A stretch of 64,000 nt of DNA, from NCBI RefSeq assembly GCF_012932565.1, contig NZ_JABBYJ010000002.1, positions 310,001-374,000 on the forward strand, given 5' to 3'. Within the stretch, counting starts at the first letter, position 1. Every line of letters starts with the position of its first letter. Below the pieces are notes generated by a model. That model was not told the DNA's origin, searched no databases, and saw nothing but the letters and a program-made list of their open reading frames with translations. The stretch is from Sneathiella limimaris. GTDB taxonomy: Bacteria > Pseudomonadota > Alphaproteobacteria > Sneathiellales > Sneathiellaceae. The position numbers and the translations under genes are program-made. Below, one piece after another: positions 26,708 to 36,647 of this stretch.

Positions 26708-28219
26708 CTTGATGGCTCTCGTCGGGATCTCTTGCTGGCCCATCCAGTCGGCAAAGGCCACGCGCTCCGCCTCGGTTAAGCGAAGGCCCAGTTTGGAGCG
26801 CCGCCAGAGAATGTCATCCGCCTCAACAGCCCATTCATTGTCAATCAGATAACGAACTTCAGCCTCATAAAGGCCACCCCCAAAATCCGTCCCGAGATCA
26901 GAGACGGTTTGGACACCATCCAGGATTTTAAGGGCCTGCGTGCCATAGGCGCGGCAATAGCGACGGATCAGGGATTTGTCCAAAAAGCCAAAGCGGGCAT
27001 GATAATCATCCACCAGCTTATCAAACTCTTCTGGCGCGAAATGGCCCCCAGGCAACTTGGCTGTGGCTGTCCACTTGTCCCCTTTCTTGCCGATCGCTTC
27101 CTCAATTTTTTCCAACATGCTTTCTGCAAGCCGCCGGTACGTGGTGATTTTGCCGCCAAACACATTGATCAGTTTTGGCGCATCGGCATCCCCATCCATG
27201 CGCAGCACATAGTCCCGGGTTGCTTCCTGTGCCTTGGAGGCACCATCATCATAAAGTGGGCGAACGCCAGAATAGGTCCAGACCACCTGATCCGGCGTGA
27301 TAGAGCTGTTGAAATATTCACTGGCAGCAGAACACAGATAGGCTGTTTCCTCTTTGGTGATCTGGATATTATCCAGGCTGCCATCGAAATCATGATCAGT
27401 TGTACCGATAAGGGTGAAATCTTCCTCATAGGGAATGGCAAAGATGATCCTGTCATCCGCGTTTTGGAAGATGTAGCAACGATCGTGATTATAAAGCTTG
27501 GGCACCACCACATGGCTGCCTTGGACAAGGCGAACATTATGGGCCTGTTGATCCGCCAACGGCAGACGCAACACATTATCAACCCACGGACCGGAGGCAT
27601 TAATGAGCACGCGGGCCGTCAACGTCTCCTCTTCACCGCTTCGATGATCCAGCAAGGTAACGTGCCAGAGCCCACCTTCGCGAATAGCGCGGATGCAGCT
27701 CGTCCGGGTGCGAATAACTGCGCCCCGATCAGCCGCGTCACGGGCGTTCAGCGCAACAAGCCGGGCATCGTTTACCCAGCAGTCCGAATATTCAAACCCG
27801 CTTTCAAACATATCTTTTAGCGGCTCACCCGTGACATCCTTTTTCAAATCCAGAGTTCGGGTAGCCGGCAGTTTCTTGCGCCCGCCAATATGGTCATAGA
27901 GAAACAGCCCCAGACGCAACAACCATTTCGGGCGCAACTCCTTGTGATGGGGTAAAACGAAACGAAGTGGCCAAATGATATGGGGCGCTACATTCCAAAG
28001 AAGTTCCCGTTCGCTCAAGGCTTCGCGCACCAGACGAAATTCATAATGTTCCAGATAGCGAAGGCCGCCATGAATCAATTTTGTCGAGCCTGAGGATGTC
28101 CCGCTCGCCAGATCGTTTTTCTCAGCCAGCGCCACAGAATAACCGCGTCCGACCGCATCCCGGGCGATACCACAGCCGTTCACACCACCGCCAATGATAA
28201 AAATGTCAAAATCTGCTGG
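26699..28219 (-). CDS. glpD: Glycerol-3-phosphate dehydrogenase, FAD-dependent
   Basis: GlpD oxidises sn-glycerol-3-phosphate to dihydroxyacetone phosphate and passes electrons to quinone at the inner membrane. The 506-residue protein has the FAD-binding DIFIIGGGVNGCGIARDAVG start, SSGSTKLIHGGLRYLEHYEF, LINASGPWVDNVL and VFGGKITTYRRLAESML. The GTG at 28217-28219 is preferred because AGGA lies 8 nt upstream and the FAD motif begins six codons later; an earlier GTG at 28264 is possible. No glpF or glpK is nearby. Overlaps the transporter gene by 9 bp at the 3' ends. Confidence 0.95.
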   Translation of the reverse strand, partial: PADFDIFIIGGGVNGCGIARDAVGRGYSVALAEKNDLASGTSSGSTKLIHGGLRYLEHYEFRLVREALSERELLWNVAPHIIWPLRFVLPHHKELRPKWLLRLGLFLYDHIGGRKKLPATRTLDLKKDVTGEPLKDMFESGFEYSDCWVNDARLVALNARDAADRGAVIRTRTSCIRAIREGGLWHVTLLDHRSGEEETLTARVLINASGPWVDNVLRLPLADQQAHNVRLVQGSHVVVPKLYNHDRCYIFQNADDRIIFAIPYEEDFTLIGTTDHDFDGSLDNIQITKEETAYLCSAASEYFNSSITPDQVVWTYSGVRPLYDDGASKAQEATRDYVLRMDGDADAPKLINVFGGKITTYRRLAESMLEKIEEAIGKKGDKWTATAKLPGGHFAPEEFDKLVDDYHARFGFLDKSLIRRYCRAYGTQALKILDGVQTVSDLGTDFGGGLYEAEVRYLIDNEWAVEADDILWRRSKLGLRLTEAERVAFADWMGQQEIPTRAIKSA

Positions 28220-28491
28220 CACGAGTAGGATCCTATGCTTCTTGAGTAACGGTTTTAATCCCACAGATTCTAGGGATTTTCATAAGATAAAAGATAAATA
28301 TGAAAGTCAAATGAAATTAAAAGAAACATTAATAGAAAACAAACGAAAATTCAAAATTCCATCACAATGACGAAATGAAGACAGACTTTTACCCCCATAA
28401 GCAGTTTCGCTGAGTTGATTGGGTTTTCTGATCAGTCAAACCTTTTCAAATGGCGAAAATTTCCCTAGCCTTGGGAAAAAGGGGGAACACT

Positions 28492-29427
28492 ATGAAATTC
28501 ATCATTACCGTGATCAGCCTGATTGTGATTGTCCTGTGCGCAGCGATTTTGTACCGCGGCTATGTGACAGATCAGCTCCTCCCGCTTGATGAAACTGCTC
28601 GCACGCAGGCCCCTGGAGAATTCACAACACTGCCCCGCGGCGTAACCCACTATCAGTGGCATGGCCCCGATGATGGCGAGATTGTTGTCCTGGTTCATGG
28701 CTTTTCCACCCCCAGCTTTGTTTGGCGCGGCATTGTTGGAACCTTAACCGGCGCAGGTTATAGGGTCCTGACCTATGATCTTTTTGGCCGTGGGTGGAGT
28801 GATCGTCCGGATTTAGATTACACTGCAGAGCTGTTTGACGCCCAACTTGCCAACCTCTTGAAAAATCAGGGTGTCGATAAACAGATCAGTCTGATCGGCT
28901 ATTCCATGGGCGGGGCCGTGGCGACCTACTTCACGGCCAGTCATCCCGGTCAGGTCCGGAAATTGGGCCTTATTGCACCGGCAGGCTTTCCGGTGAACGA
29001 TGGAATATTGGCTAAGGTGATCCGCGTGCCGCTCCTTGGCGATTGGATTATGGATGTGCTGGGTCGGGGGAGTTTGCATGCGGAAATGTCCAAACCTGAA
29101 AACCAGGGCAGTTCAATCCCGGATCTGGTGGAACGGTACGAGCTGCAAATGTCCTACGAAGGTTACTTACCAGCACTCCTTTCCACCCTTCGGAATTTCC
29201 CGATGGGGGATTTATCGGGCTCCTATCAGACAGTTGGAGACTTAAACGTTCCAACCCTCGCTTTGTGGGGAACTGAAGATAGTATTGTACCGCCGAAAAA
29301 CGCCGAGCTTCTAACCGCGCAGGTCCCGCAGGCCAAGGTCACCTTCTTGGAAGGCGGCACCCATGCCATCACCTACTCCCGCGCGGATGAAGTCTCCTCT
29401 GCACTCGTAACATTTCTGAGAGAGTAA
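28492..29427 (+). CDS. Alpha/beta hydrolase, membrane-anchored or exported
   Basis: A 311-residue alpha/beta-fold hydrolase. The N-terminus (MKFIITVISLIVIVLCAAIL) is an uncleaved anchor or signal. The fold shows the oxyanion region VVLVHGFSTPSFVWRG, the nucleophile elbow LIGYSMGGAVATYF, the acid in LWGTEDSIVPP and the base in GGTHAITYS. The family includes esterases and C-C bond hydrolases; substrate is unknown. The ATG at 28492 has GGGGGAACACT upstream. It is convergent with the atu-like cluster, 3 bp from its end. Confidence 0.88.
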   Translation: MKFIITVISLIVIVLCAAILYRGYVTDQLLPLDETARTQAPGEFTTLPRGVTHYQWHGPDDGEIVVLVHGFSTPSFVWRGIVGTLTGAGYRVLTYDLFGRGWSDRPDLDYTAELFDAQLANLLKNQGVDKQISLIGYSMGGAVATYFTASHPGQVRKLGLIAPAGFPVNDGILAKVIRVPLLGDWIMDVLGRGSLHAEMSKPENQGSSIPDLVERYELQMSYEGYLPALLSTLRNFPMGDLSGSYQTVGDLNVPTLALWGTEDSIVPPKNAELLTAQVPQAKVTFLEGGTHAITYSRADEVSSALVTFLRE

Positions 29428-29430
29428 GGG

Positions 29431-31233
29431 TTAGAGCAATCCTTCTGGCACCCTTACCTTCATGGCAAGGATCTGCTGACCATAGGTCTTGCCCATATTA
29501 TCCAAATGTAGGGAAGACGTCCCGCCCCCATCCAGGCAATCGGTAAGCAGAAAGTTCAACGCATTCATACCGGGCAAGTCGTAGCGGGTCACCTCACCCT
29601 TCAGAACATGGGCAAACCATCCAGCAACCGCCGCTTCATCCAGCGCAGCCCGGATATATGGCAAATAGGATTTATTGCGGGCCATGACACCGACATTGGC
29701 ATTATTTCCCTTATCCCCGCTTCGGGCAACGGCAAGCTCAATCAGATCCACTTCTTTTGAGGGGCCCGAAAGATCTGGCGCGTCATCGGCGGCGACTGGT
29801 GATTGGATAAGATCATCTTGAAAAAGCGAAGGATCAAGTGCCGCAAACGCAACCTCCTCACCGTTTACAGAAACTTTTGGATGCACCCTGTCTTTGGCAA
29901 TCTTAAAGGCAAACTGGGCCACAACGGGTGTAATCTTAGGTCGTCCCGCCGCGCCGGCGGAACATCGCCCTGTGGTCATAGAAAGGGCAACACCCGTCGT
30001 CTCTTTTGAAAACAGCTCCAGCGCTTCCCTCTCATCGTGACGGACATCTAGGCGAGCCATAATTTCCCGGCTCTCCCGTGCGGTAGGGTGGGCATTTTGT
30101 CCCCATAAAGTTTCCGCCCCGACCAGGTGACTGGAGATGCCCCTATAATCGCCAAGATTTCGCTCGACAAACAGCCTGCGGGTTCGCTTGATCAGACTGT
30201 CCATAAAGGCCTGACCTTTTGCAGCCGCATCAAATCCCGTGATAATTGTCGATGCGGTGGAGCGATAGCCATCCCGATAGGTGCCAGAAACCTTATAAGT
30301 GCTGGTTGGCGCGCGCCCTTTCGCATGGGCAACCTCCAGCCAATCCGGCTTTGTCTCTTCAAGCGTAACATCTGTGAAGTCACAGACCACATCCGGCAGG
30401 ATATAAGCCGCTGGGTCACCGATCTCGTAAAGGATCTGCTCACCTACTGTGAGACGGGAAACGCGGCCGCCCGTTCCTTCTGGCTTGGTAATTGCGAAAG
30501 TCCCGTCAGCACGGCAAACTGCAATGGGATAACCCATATCATCCCAGCCATCCGCCACTTCTTTCCAGTCAGTAAAATTACCACCGGTGGCTTGCGCACC
30601 ACATTCAATAATATGTCCCACCAAAGAGCCTGCGGCTAACCGATCGAAATCAGTGGGTTGCCAGCCAAACTCATGGATCAAGGGACCCAGCGTGACAGCA
30701 CTATCGACACAGCGACCGGTAATGACAACCTCTGCCCCTGCATCCAGCGCAGCCGCGATCGGAAAGGCCCCAAGATACGCATTCGCACTGATCATGCTGT
30801 CTGGCATCGGCTTATCTTGAAACATTTCCCGCGTGCCTTCAGCGGCAAGGCGTGGCAACTGATCCAGAACATCATCCCCTTCGACAATGCCAACTTTTAA
30901 GGAAAGACCCTGATCGGCTGCAACCTTTCGAAGGGCTTCGGCGCAGGCAGCGATATTTACCCCACCGGCATTCACCACAACCTTAACCCCTTTGGCCTTG
31001 ATCGCCGGAAGCAGAGGCTTCATCACCAGATCAACAAAATCGCGGGCGTATCCCAGATCCGGGGATTTCTGCTTCGCCCGGACAAGAATGGACATGGTTA
31101 CCTCTGCCAGATAATCGAAGACCAGATAATCCACATTGCCTTTTTCGAGGAGCTGCCTTGGAGCTTCCTGACTGTCCCCCCAATAGCCGGAGGCACCGCC
31201 AATGCGCACTTCTTTTTGAGACGCGCTCTTCAT
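29431..31233 (-). CDS. atuA: AtuA-family (DUF1446) acyclic terpene utilisation protein
   Basis: A 600-residue protein with the DUF1446/AtuA pattern: VRIGGASGYWGDSQEAPRQL at the N-terminus, YLVFDYLAEVTMSILVRAKQ, VVNAGGVNIAACAEALR, VITGRCVDSAVTLGPLIHEF, and a C-terminal region with IELAVARSGDKGNNANVGVM. AtuA is required for citronellol/geraniol catabolism in Pseudomonas, but its reaction is not established. The ATG at 31233 has AGGAGAACTAGC and lies 1 nt past the hydratase stop, so it is coupled to that gene. Last gene of a minus-strand catabolic operon. Confidence 0.87.
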   Translation of the reverse strand: MKSASQKEVRIGGASGYWGDSQEAPRQLLEKGNVDYLVFDYLAEVTMSILVRAKQKSPDLGYARDFVDLVMKPLLPAIKAKGVKVVVNAGGVNIAACAEALRKVAADQGLSLKVGIVEGDDVLDQLPRLAAEGTREMFQDKPMPDSMISANAYLGAFPIAAALDAGAEVVITGRCVDSAVTLGPLIHEFGWQPTDFDRLAAGSLVGHIIECGAQATGGNFTDWKEVADGWDDMGYPIAVCRADGTFAITKPEGTGGRVSRLTVGEQILYEIGDPAAYILPDVVCDFTDVTLEETKPDWLEVAHAKGRAPTSTYKVSGTYRDGYRSTASTIITGFDAAAKGQAFMDSLIKRTRRLFVERNLGDYRGISSHLVGAETLWGQNAHPTARESREIMARLDVRHDEREALELFSKETTGVALSMTTGRCSAGAAGRPKITPVVAQFAFKIAKDRVHPKVSVNGEEVAFAALDPSLFQDDLIQSPVAADDAPDLSGPSKEVDLIELAVARSGDKGNNANVGVMARNKSYLPYIRAALDEAAVAGWFAHVLKGEVTRYDLPGMNALNFLLTDCLDGGGTSSLHLDNMGKTYGQQILAMKVRVPEGLL

Positions 31234-31234
31234 G

Positions 31235-32041
31235 CTAGTTCTCCTGCCAACTGGGTTTACGCTTTTCGGCAAAGGCGGTCTGTCCCTCAACCCCTTCTCT
31301 ACTTCGATTGAGCTTGGCAAACTCAGCAGCGGAAAAACTGATCAGCTCTTCGGCGGGCAAGGTGCCGACCCGGAGCATGATGGCCTTGGTCGCGGCATTG
31401 GCCATGGGGCCACATTTGAGGACACGGGCAACTACGTCCTCTGTTACTTGATCGAGCGCATCCGGTTCAGCAAGATACTGACCGATACCATAATCATAAG
31501 CTGTCTGACCATCGAAGCGCTCAGCCGTAAGCGCCAGTTGGCGTGCCCTTGTTAAACCAATGCGCTTCACCACGTAAGGCGCAATTTGAGCCGGGGCAAC
31601 ACCCAGCGTGGTTTCAGGCATCCCCATTTTAGCGGTCTTGGAGAGGATAGTTATGTCCGTCAGACAGGCATATCCCATTCCGCCGCCAAAGGCCGACCCT
31701 TCAACCACCGAGATTGTGGTTTGCGGCAAGTTCTCAAATTTATTGAAAGCCAGTCCAGCTTGCCGATTGCGGGCCATCAGAGGATCTTCACCAGATGTTT
31801 CCGTAACGGCCATGGATTTGCGTTCCTTGATATCACCGCCGGCACAGAAATGCCCCCCCGCGCCTCGAAGAACCACAACCCGAACATCGGAGTTGTCCGC
31901 CAGCCAATCCACCACGGCCGAAAACTCTGCTCCCATTTCCGAGTTGATGGCGTTTCGAACCTCGGGCCGGTTAAAAGTGATATTCAGGCGCCCACCCACC
32001 TGCTCGAGCAGCAGATGTTTCGCGTCGGGTAATTGAGACAT
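31235..32041 (-). CDS. Enoyl-CoA hydratase/isomerase family protein
   Basis: A 268-residue crotonase-fold enzyme with the oxyanion-hole segments GGHFCAGGDIKERK and VVEGSAFGGGMGYACLTD, then MPETTLGVAPAQIAPYVVKR. In atu and liu clusters a hydratase of this type (AtuE, LiuC) hydrates the isohexenylglutaconyl- or methylglutaconyl-CoA made by the neighbouring carboxylase; that role is inferred from context. GAAGGAGGACAGAT precedes the ATG. Coupled to atuA. Confidence 0.87.
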   Translation of the reverse strand: MSQLPDAKHLLLEQVGGRLNITFNRPEVRNAINSEMGAEFSAVVDWLADNSDVRVVVLRGAGGHFCAGGDIKERKSMAVTETSGEDPLMARNRQAGLAFNKFENLPQTTISVVEGSAFGGGMGYACLTDITILSKTAKMGMPETTLGVAPAQIAPYVVKRIGLTRARQLALTAERFDGQTAYDYGIGQYLAEPDALDQVTEDVVARVLKCGPMANAATKAIMLRVGTLPAEELISFSAAEFAKLNRSREGVEGQTAFAEKRKPSWQEN

Positions 32042-32101
32042 ATCTGTCCTCCTTCATCCTGGTCAGCTCTTATTGATTTTATAGGCTGACCATTTTAACT
32101 G

Positions 32102-34093
32102 TTAGGCCTGTTCGGCAATTTCAAATAAGAGATCATCGGCGGCCGCTTGCGCACCTTTCGTGGCTAGAACCGTCTGCAAAGTCCCTTCAACCTCTGCCAA
32201 AATATCATGCTGCATCTTCATCGCCTCCAGCACGGCAAGGCGATCACCGACCTGAACGGTATCACCCTCAGCCACAAAAACTTCGAGCAGCGTTCCATGC
32301 ATTGGCGCCAGAACGGTTCCACTACTTTTAGCAGCCTCCCCGCTTGCCTGAGCTTTCAGATCATCACTAAACAAATAGGTTTTGCCGCTTATCGCGACAT
32401 GCATCTGTCCCGGACCCGCTGCGGCAAAAGCCACATCCAAGCGCGTGCCATCAGCCTCCACACGATAGTTATGCTCGCCTCGCGAGAGGACTTTGACAGG
32501 AATTTTTTCCTGATCCACAAAGACGGAATAATGATCCGCATTAGCAGGTGCAACTGTCACGGCAGTGCGTATCCCACCGAAACTAAAGGCATAATTTGAC
32601 TGCAACAGACCCCCACTTGACCAATTGAGAAGGCCTTCAGGAACATCAAGGCTCATGGCCTTAGCCATATTTCTCTCCTGCTCATAAGTCAGGACAGCAC
32701 TCGCCGCCAATTCGGAAATTGATGGAACAGGCGCCTTCAGGTCATCCTCAGTAAATTCTTCAGCGATAAATGCTGTTGTTGCCTCTCCTTGACGGAATTT
32801 ATCACGCCTGAGAATGTCGAGAAGGAAGCTCGTGTTCGTCGCAAAACCAAATAGAACCGTCTCTTCCAACCCTTGAATAAGCTTGGCGATCGCCTCTTCC
32901 CGGTTTGACCCGTAAGCAATTACTTTTGCCAGCATGGGATCATAAAAAGGAGAGATTGCCTGACCGTTAGTTATCCCGCTGTCTATCCGCAAACCCGGAC
33001 TTGTCGCTGGTTGCCAAAGTGCAATGTCACCCGCACATGGCAGGAAATCTTCTGAGGGATCCTCGGCATAGAGGCGCACCTCAATGGCATGGCCTGTGAG
33101 ATTGATGTCGGATTGATCAAGGCCCAAGGGGTCGCCATTTGCGACACGAAGCTGCAGCTCAACCAGATCAAGCCCCGTGACCAGTTCCGTCACCGGATGT
33201 TCAACCTGCAAGCGGGTATTCATCTCCAAGAAATAAAAATTACCCGCGGCATCCAGCAAAAATTCAACTGTTCCCGCGCCCAGATAATTGATACTCCGCG
33301 CGGCTTCTACCGCAGCCGATCCCATTCGATCGCGAAGCTCTTCAGTCATCACTGGGCATGGGGCTTCCTCAACGACTTTTTGATGCCGTCGCTGCACAGA
33401 GCAATCCCGCTCCCCCAAATGAATAACGTTGCCATGAGCATCCGCAAAGACCTGGATTTCAACATGCCGCGGTTGCAAGATGGCCTTTTCTAGAATTAAC
33501 TCTTCCGAGCCAAATGCGTTGAGCGCTTCTGAGCGAGCCGATTTGAGCGCAGCGCCAAGATCCTTTCTTGCATGAACAAGTCGCATCCCCCGGCCACCTC
33601 CACCGGCGGCGGCCTTGACCATCAAGGGAAAGCCAATAAGCTCGCCCTCGTTTAATAAAACTTCATCTGACTGATCGCGCCCTTCATATCCTGGCACGCA
33701 AGGCACCCCTGCGTCGATCATGCGCCGCTTGGCTGCAGCCTTATTCCCCATAAGATCAATGGCATCAGCAGAGGGGCCAATAAATACGATCCCAGCAGCA
33801 GCGCAGGCTTTTGCAAATTCGGCATTTTCAGAGAGAAATCCATATCCTGGATGAATGGCATCAGCCCCAGCCCTTTTGGCAGCGGCAAGAACCTTGTCCA
33901 TATCGAGATAAGATTGCTGAACAGGTGCTGGACCAATGAGAACCGCATTGTCGGCTAGCCCCACATGGGGAGCAGCGGTATCAGCTTCTGAGTAGATGGC
34001 TGTGGTTTTGTAACCCAGAGCTTTGGCCGTTTTGATTACACGAACGGCTATCTCGCCGCGATTAGCGATCAGAATATTGGAGAATTTTTTCAT
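32102..34093 (-). CDS. Acyl-CoA carboxylase alpha subunit (biotin carboxylase + BCCP)
   Basis: A 663-residue biotin-carrying subunit. The biotin carboxylase domain (about 1-450) begins FSNILIANRGEIAVRVIKTA and has the ATP-grasp loop MVKAAAGGGGRGMR, HLGERDCSVQRRHQKVVEEA and FLEMNTRLQVEHPVTEL. A linker follows, then the C-terminal biotinyl domain with VLEAMKMQHDILAEVEG (the biotinylated Lys in AMKM). In context it is the AtuF-type subunit of a geranyl-CoA-like carboxylase. ATG behind GGGAGGGAAATAA. 3-methylcrotonyl-CoA carboxylase is the main alternative. Confidence 0.92.
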   Translation of the reverse strand: MKKFSNILIANRGEIAVRVIKTAKALGYKTTAIYSEADTAAPHVGLADNAVLIGPAPVQQSYLDMDKVLAAAKRAGADAIHPGYGFLSENAEFAKACAAAGIVFIGPSADAIDLMGNKAAAKRRMIDAGVPCVPGYEGRDQSDEVLLNEGELIGFPLMVKAAAGGGGRGMRLVHARKDLGAALKSARSEALNAFGSEELILEKAILQPRHVEIQVFADAHGNVIHLGERDCSVQRRHQKVVEEAPCPVMTEELRDRMGSAAVEAARSINYLGAGTVEFLLDAAGNFYFLEMNTRLQVEHPVTELVTGLDLVELQLRVANGDPLGLDQSDINLTGHAIEVRLYAEDPSEDFLPCAGDIALWQPATSPGLRIDSGITNGQAISPFYDPMLAKVIAYGSNREEAIAKLIQGLEETVLFGFATNTSFLLDILRRDKFRQGEATTAFIAEEFTEDDLKAPVPSISELAASAVLTYEQERNMAKAMSLDVPEGLLNWSSGGLLQSNYAFSFGGIRTAVTVAPANADHYSVFVDQEKIPVKVLSRGEHNYRVEADGTRLDVAFAAAGPGQMHVAISGKTYLFSDDLKAQASGEAAKSSGTVLAPMHGTLLEVFVAEGDTVQVGDRLAVLEAMKMQHDILAEVEGTLQTVLATKGAQAAADDLLFEIAEQA

Positions 34094-34111
34094 TATTGTT
34101 ATTTCCCTCCC

Positions 34112-35734
34112 TTACATCCGTCCAACGCCAAAGCTATTGGGTCGCGTTCTGCGATTGCGCGCCTCCCAACAGGTGTCCAGCGCAAAGCCAATGACTTTTC
34201 GACTATCGCGCGGATCAATCACTCCCTGATCCAGCAGTCGTCCGGAGGTATAAAACGCATCAGACTGGCGGTCAAAATGGGCAATCAAACGATCTTTTTG
34301 GGCTTGCAAAGCCGCTTCATCGACAGGCTCCCCTTTTCTGGCAGCACCATTACGGGCGACTTGATCCATTGTAAGGGCTGCCTGCTCCCCTCCCATGACG
34401 CCGGTCACCGCATTGGGCCAGGCAAAGAGGAAGTCAGGCTCATACCCGTAACCGGCCATACCATAGTTTCCAGCCCCAAAACTCGCCCCAATATAGAGTG
34501 TTATTTTTGGCACCCGAACGTTAGAGACAGCTTGGATCATCTTGGATCCATGCTTGATCATGCCAGCCTGCTCATAATCCTTGCCAACCATGTAACCTGT
34601 AATATTGTTCAGGAAAATAAGGGGGATATCAGCCTGGTCACAAAGCTGGAAGAATTGTGCTCCCTTGGCCGCCCCATCCGGATCGATAGGGCCATTATTG
34701 CCAACAACACCACAGGCATGACCAAATATATTTGCCTGAAGGCAAACCAGTGTTGATCCGTAACGTGGCTTGAACTCGTCAAAATTCGAGCCATCTACGA
34801 GGCGGGCCACCACCTCGCGCACATCATAAGGTTTTCGGTAATCCACCGGGACGACACCTGCAATTTCGTCAGGATCGTAAAGAGGTTCGACCACCTCAAC
34901 CCTTACAGGTTCCGGGCAGTTTTTATTCCAATCAAGACGCGCGACCAAATCCCTGGCAATCTGCAAACCATGGGCATCATCATCTGCCAGATATTCGACC
35001 AAGCCTGAGATGCTGGCATGCATTTCGGCACCTGCCAGCTCCTCCTCATCGGCAATTTCACCGGTAGCGGCTTTAACAAGTGCCGCCCCCCCAAGAGAGG
35101 CTCGGCCCCGACCTTTCACGGCAATCACATAGTCACTCATTCCCGGGAAATACGCACCGCCCGCTGTAGAGGGCCCGTGAAGAACCGCGATTGTGGGGAT
35201 CCCAGCTGCACTCAGCTTGGCAAGGCGTTGAAACCCACCGCCGCCAGAGGCCCAGGATTCGACCTGATACTTCATCAAATTTGCGCCCGCACTTTCGACC
35301 AAGTGAATGAAGGGAAGCTTTTTGTCGAGAGCAATATCCTGACAGGATCTCAGCTTTTCACCTGTTTTCTGAACACCCGCCCCGGCACTAATTCCACTAT
35401 CCGACGCATAAATCATGCAGCGTATACCGGAGACATACCCAATTCCCGCCAGAGTGTTGGCGCCTGGGATACTCTTATCCCAATCATCTGTATCCACCAG
35501 GAAATTTGCCAGGCCATAGAGCTCCAGAAAGGGCATTCCAGGATCGAGAAGCCGCGTCAGACGTTCCCTCGGTGTCAGCTGTCCGCGCTCCTCAAACCGG
35601 GGACGGCGTTTTTCGGAAAGCTGCCGGGCCCTATCCTTAATGGCGTGCAGTTCTGCCACCTTATCCAACATCTGTTGGCGATTGGTCGCAAAACTTTCAG
35701 AGCCAGGACTAACCTTGGACTTGAAAATTGTCAT
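34112..35734 (-). CDS. Acyl-CoA carboxylase beta subunit (carboxyltransferase)
   Basis: A 540-residue carboxyltransferase that accepts CO2 from the biotin of the adjacent alpha subunit. It shows the N-half crotonase fold (GIGYVSGIRCMIYASDSGIS; STAGGAYFPGMSDYVIAVKG) and the C-half (GACGVVGNNGPIDPDGAAKG-like segment; ASFGAGNYGMAGYGYEP; PNAVTGVMGGEQAA). Where 3-methylcrotonyl-CoA carboxylases typically have a FPD..HFGRIFYNQ stretch, this protein has VESWASGGGGFQRLAKLSAA, so its acyl pocket differs. ATG at 35734 with GGAG upstream; the frame is open 39 nt further. Substrate is inferred, possibly a branched terpenoid acyl-CoA. Confidence 0.9.
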   Translation of the reverse strand: MTIFKSKVSPGSESFATNRQQMLDKVAELHAIKDRARQLSEKRRPRFEERGQLTPRERLTRLLDPGMPFLELYGLANFLVDTDDWDKSIPGANTLAGIGYVSGIRCMIYASDSGISAGAGVQKTGEKLRSCQDIALDKKLPFIHLVESAGANLMKYQVESWASGGGGFQRLAKLSAAGIPTIAVLHGPSTAGGAYFPGMSDYVIAVKGRGRASLGGAALVKAATGEIADEEELAGAEMHASISGLVEYLADDDAHGLQIARDLVARLDWNKNCPEPVRVEVVEPLYDPDEIAGVVPVDYRKPYDVREVVARLVDGSNFDEFKPRYGSTLVCLQANIFGHACGVVGNNGPIDPDGAAKGAQFFQLCDQADIPLIFLNNITGYMVGKDYEQAGMIKHGSKMIQAVSNVRVPKITLYIGASFGAGNYGMAGYGYEPDFLFAWPNAVTGVMGGEQAALTMDQVARNGAARKGEPVDEAALQAQKDRLIAHFDRQSDAFYTSGRLLDQGVIDPRDSRKVIGFALDTCWEARNRRTRPNSFGVGRM

Positions 35735-35860
35735 GGGGACGCTCCGTATCGAGTTTGTTTTTATTTTTATCACTGTAGCATCGTTACGTCCCGATAATAA
35801 TTAGCACGCTTATTAATTGTCGAGTATTTTTTCCGACTATTTTTGGAAAATGAGTTTCTC

Positions 35861-36562
35861 CTACACGGTACGGGTCACCCCGCCATCTACACGGATATTT
35901 TGGCCAGTAATATAACCAGCCCCTTCAGAGGCTAAGAAGGCAATGGTAGATGAGACCTCTGCCATCGTTCCGTAACGCTCCATCGGGATGCGGGCGAGCC
36001 GATCTTCTGTCTCCGGTAAGCTGTCGATAAAACCGGGCAGTACATTATTCATACGCACATTGTCCGCTGCGTATTTATCTGCAAACAACTTGGTATAAGC
36101 CGCAAGGCCAGCGCGAAACACACCAGAGGTTGGGAAAAGTGGATCCGGCTCAAAAGCCGCGAAAGTAGATATATTGAGGATAACACCGGATTTCTGAGCA
36201 ATCATAATGGGGGCGACAAGCCGGGTTGCTCTGGCAACGTTCAACAAGTAAAAATCCAGTCCACGATGCCAATCCTCATCGCTAATCTCCAAGATCGACC
36301 CCTTAGGACCATGGCCAGCGCTGTTAACCAGCACATCGATACGTCCCCATTTGTCCATCACCTGCTCGACTAGGCGTTGAAGATCCTCCGTTGATTGATT
36401 GGATCCTGTAACCCCGACACCTCCAAGTTCATCTGCAAGTGCCTCTCCTTTACCTGAAGAAGACAAAACGGCAATCTTATAGCCTTCTGCTGCTAGTTTT
36501 CGAGCTGCATCTGCGCCCATTCCACTGCCACCCGCTGTAATAACTGCTACTTTTTCTGCCAT
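35861..36562 (-). CDS. Short-chain dehydrogenase/reductase (AtuB/AtuG-like)
   Basis: A 233-residue NAD(P)-dependent SDR. It has a modified Rossmann motif VAVITAGGSGMGADAARKLA, the structural VNSAGHGPKG, and a C-terminal EGAGYITGQNIRVDGGVTRT. The expected YxxxK is present as YTKLFADKYA-like in AAYTKLFADKYAADNVRMNN. First gene of the atu-like operon; GGAGGAGTTTGGAC precedes the ATG at 36560-36562. An SDR in atu clusters is thought to oxidise the terpenoid alcohol or a hydroxyacyl intermediate; exact role inferred. Separated from the beta subunit by 126 bp. Confidence 0.85.
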   Translation of the reverse strand: MAEKVAVITAGGSGMGADAARKLAAEGYKIAVLSSSGKGEALADELGGVGVTGSNQSTEDLQRLVEQVMDKWGRIDVLVNSAGHGPKGSILEISDEDWHRGLDFYLLNVARATRLVAPIMIAQKSGVILNISTFAAFEPDPLFPTSGVFRAGLAAYTKLFADKYAADNVRMNNVLPGFIDSLPETEDRLARIPMERYGTMAEVSSTIAFLASEGAGYITGQNIRVDGGVTRTV

Positions 36563-36647
36563 GTCCAAACTCCTCCATTAATGCTGTCTATTCGGCAGGA
36601 ATACAGGATGAAACGACTAGTCACTATTCATTTTTCTTTACTTTAGT

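Noticed and set aside
29431-36562. Leucine/isovalerate (liu) operon
   Set aside because: The cluster lacks isovaleryl-CoA dehydrogenase and HMG-CoA lyase and contains an AtuA-family protein, so an atu-like assignment is better, though the substrate is open.
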